This document shows, in pieces, positions 1 to 5,023 of a stretch of 5,023 nt of DNA. Numbering within the stretch: the first letter of the stretch is position 1; each line of letters starts with the position of its first letter. This DNA comes from Rhodospirillales bacterium. GTDB taxonomy: Bacteria; Pseudomonadota; Alphaproteobacteria; Acetobacterales; Acetobacteraceae. The notes below the pieces were generated by a model, which was not told the DNA's origin, did no database searches, and saw only the letters and a list, made by a program, of their open reading frames with translations. The stretch spans positions 1 to 5,023 of the forward strand of contig JAATGE010000432.1 in NCBI GenBank assembly GCA_015654825.1. Direction: 5' to 3'. Both the position numbers and the translations under genes were made by a program.

Positions 1-470
1 ATGACCTGCAATTGCTGCCAGTCCTTTTCGCCGAACACCGCGGCATCCGGCCGCACCTGGCCAAACAGTTTAGCGACGACTGTTGCCACGCCGCGGAAAT
101 GGCCCGGCCTCAGTGCGCCTTCCCAGCCAAGCGCGGGGCCCGCCATGTCGATCAGTGTCGCATCGCCCGGCGGGTACACTTCGGCGACGCCCGGCAGCCA
201 CACCAGATCGCAGCCGGCGCGTTCCAGCTTGTCCAGGTCCGCCGCCTCCTCGCGCGGGTAGCGCGCGAAATCCTCCTGCGGACCGAACTGCGTGGGATTG
301 ACGAAGATCGATACCGCAACGCCCGGCGCGTGCGCCCGCGCCACGTCCAGCAGCGCGAGGTGGCCGGCATGCAGCGCGCCCATGGTCGGCACCAGGGCGA
401 GGCCGCCATGCGCCTGGCGCACGGAAGCTACCGCCTCATTCAACGCTGCGAAGGTGCGCGCAATCCACAT
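1..470 (-). CDS. panC: Pantothenate synthetase (pantoate--beta-alanine ligase), 3' part missing
   Basis: The product joins pantoate and beta-alanine at the cost of ATP to make pantothenate, the last step of vitamin B5 synthesis before coenzyme A; it acts in the cytoplasm. The reverse strand reads 156 complete codons from ATG at 470 to the window edge. Visible family motifs are [10 protein letters not shown] (residues 28-37, the ATP-binding HxGH segment), NPTQF (58-62), [16 protein letters not shown] (about 120-135) and [11 protein letters not shown] (146-156). The family is usually about 280 aa, so roughly the C-terminal 45% lies outside the window. The start is firm: an in-frame TAA (471-473) lies directly upstream of the ATG, and the PTMG motif sits at its usual distance from the N-terminus. 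The ribosome binding site is weak (AAGAAG a few bases upstream). The gene is divergent from the DUF983 gene across a 98-base gap. Confidence 0.96.
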   Translation of the reverse strand, partial: MWIARTFAALNEAVASVRQAHGGLALVPTMGALHAGHLALLDVARAHAPGVAVSIFVNPTQFGPQEDFARYPREEAADLDKLERAGCDLVWLPGVAEVYPPGDATLIDMAGPALGWEGALRPGHFRGVATVVAKLFGQVRPDAAVFGEKDWQQLQV

Positions 471-568
471 TTATGGCTTCTTGGCCCGCGCCCGCCCGGC
501 GCGCAACCTGACGGCGACCGACCGCGGCAACCGTGCTAGACACTGAAACCCAGGCTTTGCGAGCAAAA

Positions 569-982
569 ATGTCCGAAATCGCGCCCATCCGCTGGCCGGC
601 CTACACTGGCGCCACCGCAGACCGCCCCGGGATGTGGCCGGCGCTGCTGCGCGGCGCCTCGGGAAAATGCCCGAATTGCGGGCGCGCCAAGCTGTTCAAG
701 GGCTGGCTCCGGCAGATCGACACCTGCCCGGTCTGTGCCGCCCCGCTCGGCGCCATCCGGGCCGACGACGCGCCGCCCTACATCGTGGTATTCGTGGTCG
801 GCCACATCGTGATCACCAGCCAGGTGCTACTGGACGGCCGCTTCGACCTTTCGCTGTGGACCGAGGCCGCGATCTTCCTGCCGCTGACGGTGCTGCTCGC
901 CCTCGGCCTGCTACGGCCCGCCAAGGGGGCCACCATCGGCCTGATGCTGCAGCTCGGCATGATGCCGTCCGGTGATGGCTGA
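569..982 (+). CDS. DUF983 family zinc-ribbon membrane protein
   Basis: This is a 137-aa protein of the uncharacterised DUF983 family; no biochemical role can be assigned. The N-terminal part carries two CxxC pairs, KCPNCG (Cys34, Cys37) and TCPVC (Cys53, Cys56), which look like a zinc ribbon. The family's ADDAPPYIVVFVVGHIV stretch (about 66-82) leads into a first membrane segment (about 71-88), and a second runs from about 99 to 117 and ends in the conserved LLRPAKGATIGLML. I chose ATG 569 over an in-frame GTG at 533. The 12 codons between them have mostly A or T in the third position, unlike the GC-rich third positions of the gene body, so they look non-coding. The UPF0262 gene follows after 8 bases, which suggests one transcript. 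Confidence 0.9.
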   Translation: MSEIAPIRWPAYTGATADRPGMWPALLRGASGKCPNCGRAKLFKGWLRQIDTCPVCAAPLGAIRADDAPPYIVVFVVGHIVITSQVLLDGRFDLSLWTEAAIFLPLTVLLALGLLRPAKGATIGLMLQLGMMPSGDG

Positions 983-990
983 GCCCCTCC

Positions 991-1530
991 ATGCCTGATC
1001 ACGTGCCACACGGCGTGGGGCTGGGGCCCACCTCCGGCCAGGCCGTGGGCCAGACGCTGGCCGAGGGCGATCGCTCGCTGTCGCGCGTCGTGCTCGACGG
1101 CGAGAATCGCGGCACCCTGTCCCCGCTGCAGCAGGCGGACCTGGCGCAGGCGGTGCGCGACCTCTCCGTCGCCAACCGGTTCGTCCCGCGCGACCTCACC
1201 GGCCCGTTCATCCTGCGCCTGTCGATCGTCGAGGGCCGGCTGATGTTCGATGTGCGCGACGCGCAGGACGTGCCGCTGACGGCACTTGGCCTGGCGCTGG
1301 GGCCGTTCCGCCGGCTGATCAAGGACTACCAGCTGCTGGTCGACAGCTACGCGCACGCCGTGCAGGACGGCCGCGAGGCGAGCATCCAGGCGATCGACAT
1401 GGGCCGTCGCGGCCTGCACAACGAGGGCGCAACGCTGATGATGCAACGGCTGCAGGGCCGCGTCGAAATCGATTTCGAAACGGCGCGCCGGCTGTTCACC
1501 CTGGTCTGCGTGCTGCACCAGCGCATTTGA
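991..1530 (+). CDS. UPF0262 family protein
   Basis: This is a 179-aa conserved protein of the UPF0262 family, whose molecular function is unknown. The family signature is nearly intact: PFRRLIKDY (105-113), AIDMGRRGLHNEG (134-146) and DFETARRLFTLVCVLH (161-176). No signal peptide or membrane segment is visible, so a cytoplasmic location is likely. Family members I remember start close to the segment that here reads RVVLDGEN (32-39), so this copy has about 25-30 extra N-terminal residues. ATG 991 is the only ATG upstream of the conserved core; a GTG at codon 19 (1045) is a possible but unsupported alternative. No strong ribosome binding site precedes 991. The gene starts 8 bases after the DUF983 stop, so translation may be coupled. 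Confidence 0.92.
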   Translation: MPDHVPHGVGLGPTSGQAVGQTLAEGDRSLSRVVLDGENRGTLSPLQQADLAQAVRDLSVANRFVPRDLTGPFILRLSIVEGRLMFDVRDAQDVPLTALGLALGPFRRLIKDYQLLVDSYAHAVQDGREASIQAIDMGRRGLHNEGATLMMQRLQGRVEIDFETARRLFTLVCVLHQRI

Positions 1531-1578
1531 TTCCTTCATGGCATTTACGTACCCAACCGTTACCAAAGGCAGCCGCGC

Positions 1579-2688
<1,110 letters not shown>

Positions 2689-2833
2689 CCGCCGGCCCGG
2701 CATTATCGCGCGACGGCGCCGAGCGCGGCACGAAGCCATCGGAAGCGGCTACGCACCCGTAACAACCAGGGCGTGCGCGGTCTCTATTTTGAGGCAAAGC
2801 GCGCTTTTGGTCGCTTCCCCCTACGTGAACTAA

Positions 2834-2862
2834 TTGACATCACCTAATGGTGAAGCTACGAC
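2834..2862 (+). promoter_or_regulatory. Probable sigma-70-type promoter of the secreted-paralogue operon
   Basis: A perfect TTGACA -35 box (2834-2839) is followed after 17 bases by TACGAC (2857-2862), a weak -10 that keeps the first two and the fifth consensus positions. The predicted start lies near 2868-2870, giving a leader of about 43 bases before the ATG at 2912. The surrounding bases are AT-richer than the rest of the window, as expected for a promoter. Confidence 0.55.
2840..2853. promoter_or_regulatory. Small palindrome between the -35 and -10 boxes (possible operator)
   Basis: TCACC TAAT GGTGA is a perfect 5-bp inverted repeat with a 4-base centre, filling most of the promoter spacer. 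A dimeric regulator bound there would block RNA polymerase. The arms are short, so chance is possible, and no regulator gene is present in the window. Confidence 0.35.
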
Positions 2863-2868
2863 TTTGGT

Positions 2869-2885
2869 GGCGCGATAAAAGCGCC
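2869..2885 (+). promoter_or_regulatory. Predicted 5'-terminal mRNA stem-loop
   Basis: GGCGC (2869-2873) and GCGCC (2881-2885) pair perfectly around the loop GATAAAA. If the promoter call is right, the transcript begins at or next to the first stem base, so the hairpin would cap the 5' end. Such 5' stem-loops stabilise some abundant bacterial envelope-protein mRNAs; that role here is an inference. Confidence 0.4.
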
Positions 2886-2896
2886 TCAGTAAATAA

Positions 2897-2914
2897 CCTT
2901 GGGAGTGAACGATG
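2897..2914 (+). promoter_or_regulatory. Duplicated ribosome-binding leader, first copy
   Basis: CCTTGGGAGTGAACGATG contains the GGGAG Shine-Dalgarno element and the ATG (2912-2914). The identical 18 bases occur before the second paralogue at 3589-3606, which fixes both starts. Confidence 0.85.
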
Positions 2915-3544
2915 ATCAAAACCGCATCCGCCGCCGCGGCGGTGGCCCTTTTTGCCGCGCCCGCCATGGCGCAGCCTGCCGTGCCCGCGGGTCAGTTCGC
3001 CGGCACCACACAATATACCGCGACCATCGATCCGTCCGGCACCTGCGCCGGATTGGGCGTCGTGCCCGGCAAGGTGAGCTCCAGCGTCGCCACCGTCGGC
3101 GGCCTCGGCAAGGCCTGGACCAGCACCATCGCCAACACCAGCGGCGCTGGCACGGGCGCCTCGCCTTACACCACGGCCTGGATCAATTGCGCATTCCCGG
3201 CGCTTCCCGCCGCGGCCGCGTTTACCGCCAGCAGCATCGGCGGCGTGACCGGCACTGCAGAAACGATCTACACGTCGACCCCGGCCGGCCAGCAGACCAC
3301 CGCCTGCATCGCCCCCAGCACCCAGGCCGGACTGAACGGCGCGGCGAACTATACGTTGGTGAGCGGCAACGGCACCGACGCCAACGGCACGCCGCAAACC
3401 AATACCGTGACCGTCATACCGGCGAATGGAACCGGCAAGGATTCTGGCTTCAAGCTCACCACCACCAACACGCAGCTCAATGTCGGCAAACAACTCGTCT
3501 GCTACCTGAGCACCGACGCGCTGTACCTCGACACTTACAAGTGA
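2912..3544 (+). CDS. Secreted protein of unknown family, first of a tandem paralogue pair
   Basis: I do not recognise the family. The 210-aa product begins with a Sec-type signal peptide (MIK, an Ala-rich hydrophobic core, then AMA|QP with predicted cleavage after residue 20), so it should be exported to the periplasm or beyond. The mature chain is Thr/Ala/Gly/Asn/Ser-rich with no membrane segment, no lipobox, and no Arg, His or Met. Four cysteines (45, 93, 132, 197) could form two disulfides. Conserved blocks shared with the next gene are GTTQYTATIDPSGTCAGLGV (31-50), SPYTTAWINC (84-93), FTASSIGGVTG (104-114) and SGNGTDANGTPQT (151-163). The composition suggests a beta-rich fold, which is inference only. 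The start is set by GGGAG and the signal peptide. It lies directly behind the 2834 promoter and is 59 bases from its paralogue. Confidence 0.88.
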   Translation: MIKTASAAAAVALFAAPAMAQPAVPAGQFAGTTQYTATIDPSGTCAGLGVVPGKVSSSVATVGGLGKAWTSTIANTSGAGTGASPYTTAWINCAFPALPAAAAFTASSIGGVTGTAETIYTSTPAGQQTTACIAPSTQAGLNGAANYTLVSGNGTDANGTPQTNTVTVIPANGTGKDSGFKLTTTNTQLNVGKQLVCYLSTDALYLDTYK

Positions 3545-3560
3545 GCACGAAAGCCACGAC

Positions 3561-3580
3561 CGCGGCGCCGCGAGCGCTCG
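3561..3580. repeat. Two overlapping short palindromes between the paralogues
   Basis: CGCGGCGCCGCG (3561-3572) and CGAGCGCTCG (3571-3580) are both perfect self-complementary palindromes sharing two bases. They fill the gap after the first paralogue's stop. There is no T-tract, so this is not a standard terminator; it could be an RNA-processing or 3'-stabilising structure, or simply GC-rich chance. Confidence 0.4.
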
Positions 3581-3588
3581 GTTAACAT

Positions 3589-3606
3589 CCTTGGGAGTGA
3601 ACGATG
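3589..3606 (+). promoter_or_regulatory. Duplicated ribosome-binding leader, second copy
   Basis: This copy is identical over 18 bases to 2897-2914 and carries the same GGGAG and ATG spacing. No TTGACA-like promoter precedes it, so the second gene probably depends on the upstream promoter. Confidence 0.85.
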
Positions 3607-4260
3607 TTTAGAACTCTGTCCGCTGCCGCGCTGGTCGCCGTCGTTTCGGCACCCGCGCTGGCCCAGCCGGTGGTGCTGAAGGGCCAGTACGCCGGCACCA
3701 CACAATACACCGCCACGATCGATCCGTCGGGAACCTGCGCCGGCCTCGGCGTCGCGCCCGGCGTCGTCAACACAAGCGAGGCTACCGTCGGCGGCCTTGG
3801 CAAGGCTTTCACCAGCACGATCGCCAACCCGAGCGGCGCCGGTACCCAGGCCTCGCCTTACACCACGGCCTGGATCAATTGCTCGTTTCCGAAACTTCCG
3901 AAGGCAACGGCATTCACCGCCAGTTCGATCGGCGGCGTGACCGGCGCCGCGGTAACGATCTATACGGCACCGACGCCGACACCAACCAAGAAGGATCCGA
4001 ATCCGCAGGGGATCACCAACTGCGCCGCGCCCAGCACGCAGCCGGGGCTGAACGGCCTGGCGAACTACTCCCTGGTCAGCGGCAATGGTACCGACGCGAA
4101 CGGCACGCCGCAAACCAGCATCGTCACCGTCATTCCGACCAATGGAACCGGAACGGACTACGGCTGGAAGCTCACCACCACCAACACGCAGCTCGTCGTA
4201 GGCACCAGCCTGCTCTGCTACATCAGCACCGACTCGCTGTATCTGAACACAGTCAACTAG
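3604..4260 (+). CDS. Secreted protein of unknown family, second of a tandem paralogue pair
   Basis: This is a 218-aa paralogue of the preceding gene; by hand alignment 154 of 200 aligned residues are identical, leaving out the linker. It has its own signal peptide (MFRTLS, hydrophobic core, ALA|QP, cleavage after residue 20). The four cysteines are kept (45, 93, 140, 205). The main difference is an 8-residue net expansion at 121-138, where a short TSTPAGQQTT-type loop becomes a Pro/Thr/Lys linker containing PTPTPTKKDPNP. The only Arg is in the signal peptide; the mature chain has no Arg, His or Met. It shares the leader with the first gene and ends 25 bases before a strong terminator, so the two are most likely one operon from the promoter at 2834. 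The function is unknown; secretion is well supported, final location is not. Confidence 0.88.
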   Translation: MFRTLSAAALVAVVSAPALAQPVVLKGQYAGTTQYTATIDPSGTCAGLGVAPGVVNTSEATVGGLGKAFTSTIANPSGAGTQASPYTTAWINCSFPKLPKATAFTASSIGGVTGAAVTIYTAPTPTPTKKDPNPQGITNCAAPSTQPGLNGLANYSLVSGNGTDANGTPQTSIVTVIPTNGTGTDYGWKLTTTNTQLVVGTSLLCYISTDSLYLNTVN

Positions 4261-4285
4261 TCGCACCCAACCGGGCGCTTCGGAC

Positions 4286-4316
4286 AAACCCGCGGCCACA
4301 AGGCCGCGGGTTTTTT
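4286..4316 (+). terminator. Strong rho-independent terminator, possibly bidirectional
   Basis: A perfect 9-bp stem, CCCGCGGCC (4289-4297) with GGCCGCGGG (4302-4310), surrounds the loop ACAA and is followed by TTTTTT (4311-4316). AAA before the stem extends the pairing and gives a short TTT run on the other strand. It lies between two convergent genes ending at 4260 and 4328, so it could end transcription from both. Confidence 0.93.
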
Positions 4317-4327
4317 CTTGCCCGCGC

Positions 4328-4600
4328 TCACTTCGTCGAGGCTGGCGGCGGCGCAATCCCCGGCTTCGCCACGGGGCCGAGCGGCGAGGTTTTCGTGCGG
4401 GCTGCGTGGCGATGCTTGTGTACGACGGGTTTTTCCGGCGTTTTTGCCGTAGCGGGCGGCGCACCCGCCGTGTCGGCGGTCGGCGCGGCAGCCGCGGACG
4501 ATGCCGCGGGCGGCACCGGTGCAGGCGTCTGCGCGAACGCCGGCGCAGCCAGCGCACCGGCCAGGAACGTCGTCAGCAGGGCGCGATAATAACGGGGCAT
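4328..4600 (-). CDS. Small secreted Ala/Pro-rich protein
   Basis: No family is recognised with confidence. The 90-aa product has a clear signal peptide (MPRYYR, then a hydrophobic LLTTFLAGALAAPAFA core, predicted cut after Ala23 in AFA|Q). The mature part is about 67 residues, low-complexity and rich in Ala, Pro and Thr, with a basic histidine cluster HKHRH at 61-65 and further Lys/Arg after it; it is probably disordered. In composition it recalls small periplasmic acid-shock-type proteins, but I see no alignable homology. The start at 4600 is strong: AAAGGAGA (4615-4608 on this strand) lies 7 bases upstream and the signal peptide begins there. An open frame extends further upstream to an ATG at 4717, but that extension would bury the signal peptide. 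The gene is convergent with the paralogue pair. Confidence 0.8.
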   Translation of the reverse strand: MPRYYRALLTTFLAGALAAPAFAQTPAPVPPAASSAAAAPTADTAGAPPATAKTPEKPVVHKHRHAARTKTSPLGPVAKPGIAPPPASTK

Positions 4601-4739
4601 CGTGATGTCTCCTTTGCCGGCATCGGTGCCGGACCCTGCAAAGAAAGGCAGCGCCAAAGGCGGCCAACAGGCGGAATAATGGCGCCGCCAAGGCGCGGCA
4701 TGAAACATCGGACACAACGCGCGGGCTGGGGCCAGTAAG
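4601..4739. other. Upstream region of the small secreted-protein gene, no gene seen
   Basis: Apart from the ribosome binding site at 4608-4615, I see no convincing coding sequence. Open frames here on either strand lack ribosome binding sites or family resemblance. The promoter of the minus-strand gene should lie here; a CATTAT that could serve as a -10 occurs on the minus strand, but its -35 (TTCATG) is poor, so I do not call it. With the repeat that follows, this makes about 360 bases (4601-4959) without a gene. Confidence 0.5.
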
Positions 4740-4763
4740 AAAAAAGGCCAGGGCTCTGCCCTG
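4740..4763 (-). terminator. Hairpin with T-tract on the minus strand (possible terminator)
   Basis: Read on the minus strand, CAGGGC AGA GCCCTG is followed by GGCC and six T residues (complement of 4740-4745). The stem is only 6 bp and is part of the larger inverted repeat. It would suit a minus-strand gene ending to its right. Confidence 0.45.
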
Positions 4764-4910
4764 AACCCGCTGGGGACAAGTCCCCAGACCCCAATTCATC
4801 GTTTGCCCGGCGAAGCCATTACGTGATATGGATTGCGGGCTTCGCCGTCTCCCCCCAAGTATCGGGGGTCTGGGGCCTCGGGCCCCAGCGGGTCCAGGGC
4901 AGCGCCCTGG
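4748..4910. repeat. 163-bp nested palindromic intergenic repeat
   Basis: The left arm (4748-4792) and right arm (4865-4910) are inverted copies, with about 37 of 45 positions identical. Each arm itself contains two hairpins: CAGGGC/GCCCTG at 4749-4763 and CTGGGGAC/GTCCCCAG at 4770-4787 on the left; CTGGGGCC/GGCCCCAG and CCAGGGC/GCCCTGG on the right. The differences between arms fall mostly in hairpin loops. Between the arms is a further perfect 10-bp inverted repeat, CGGCGAAGCC (4808-4817) with GGCTTCGCCG (4838-4847), and CCCCC/GGGGG at 4852-4868. From memory, similar GC-rich palindromes recur between genes in Acetobacteraceae genomes. No transposase is present, so this could be a REP-like or non-autonomous element. 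Confidence 0.85.
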
Positions 4911-4959
4911 ACTGCCATTCTCGCTTAACTTAGCGCCTATGTGGCAGAGTCCCGGGCCT

Positions 4960-5023
4960 TCAGAGAAAGCGCAGAACGACTACGAGTCCCGCCACGGTCC
5001 CCGCCGCAGCGCCCGCCACCACC
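4960..5023 (-). CDS. Possible C-terminal end of a minus-strand gene
   Basis: On the minus strand the last 20 complete codons before TGA (4960-4962) read VVAGAAAGTVAGLVVVLRFL. This hydrophobic stretch with GC-rich third positions would suit the C-terminal membrane helix of a protein that starts beyond the window. The hairpin with a T-tract at 4740-4763 lies downstream in the right orientation. The piece is too short to identify, and a plus-strand reading from ATG 4939 is also open, so this is tentative. Confidence 0.35.
   Translation of the reverse strand, partial: VVAGAAAGTVAGLVVVLRFL

Noticed and set aside
12..539. A 175-codon open frame on the plus strand
   Set aside because: It is antisense to panC, whose ATP-binding and FGEKD motifs are unambiguous.
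2796..2807. The palindrome AAAGCGCGCTTT as a terminator for mtnA
   Set aside because: It has no loop and no following T-tract, so it is not a convincing terminator; it may be chance.
2840..3493. A 217-codon open frame on the minus strand
   Set aside because: It mirrors the first paralogue, which has a signal peptide, a good ribosome binding site and a conserved copy next door.
2899..3585. An alternative plus-strand frame over the first paralogue
   Set aside because: The translation is Arg/His-rich with no signal peptide. The frame starting at 2912 is the one conserved in the second paralogue.
3535..4557. A 340-codon open frame on the minus strand
   Set aside because: It is antisense to the second paralogue and overlaps the small secreted-protein gene in another frame. 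It is very Arg-rich and runs across the strong terminator.
4601..4717. An upstream extension of the small secreted protein to an ATG at 4717
   Set aside because: It would place the signal peptide at residue 40, and the strong AAAGGAGA site points to 4600.
4748..4910. A CRISPR array or insertion-sequence end
   Set aside because: There are only two inverted arms, no regularly spaced direct repeats, and no transposase frame between or beside them.
4939..5023. A plus-strand frame beginning MWQSPGPSEKAQ at the right edge
   Set aside because: There is no ribosome binding site and the content is not protein-like. The minus-strand reading of a hydrophobic C-terminus is somewhat more plausible.

Overview
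The window is very GC-rich, densely coding bacterial chromosome. The gene content suggests an alphaproteobacterium. UPF0262 is a family I associate almost only with Alphaproteobacteria. The GC-rich palindromic intergenic repeat at the right end resembles repeats I remember from Acetobacteraceae. That narrower placement is an inference from memory, not a search result.

The left half (1-2688) is ordinary metabolic chromosome. A minus-strand panC (pantothenate synthetase) runs off the left edge. A plus-strand series follows in the opposite direction: a DUF983 zinc-ribbon membrane protein, a UPF0262 protein 8 bases later, and mtnA (methylthioribose-1-phosphate isomerase) 48 bases after that. The close spacing suggests co-transcription of at least the first two. 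No other methionine-salvage gene is visible.

The centre (2834-4316) is the most distinctive part and looks like a self-contained transcription unit. It has a consensus -35 box with a small palindrome in the spacer, a stem-loop predicted at the very 5' end of the mRNA, two tandem paralogous genes for secreted proteins (210 and 218 aa, about 77% identical over 200 aligned residues), and a strong rho-independent terminator. I do not recognise the family. Each protein has a signal peptide and four cysteines in matching places, and the mature chains contain no Arg, His or Met. The same 18-base ribosome-binding leader precedes both genes, so the duplicated unit included the leader.

The right part (4317-5023) holds a convergent minus-strand gene for a 90-aa secreted Ala/Pro-rich protein with an excellent ribosome binding site. 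Beyond it lies a 163-bp nested inverted repeat at 4748-4910. At the right edge there may be the last 20 codons of another minus-strand gene. I saw no tRNA, rRNA, CRISPR array, insertion sequence or phage gene.
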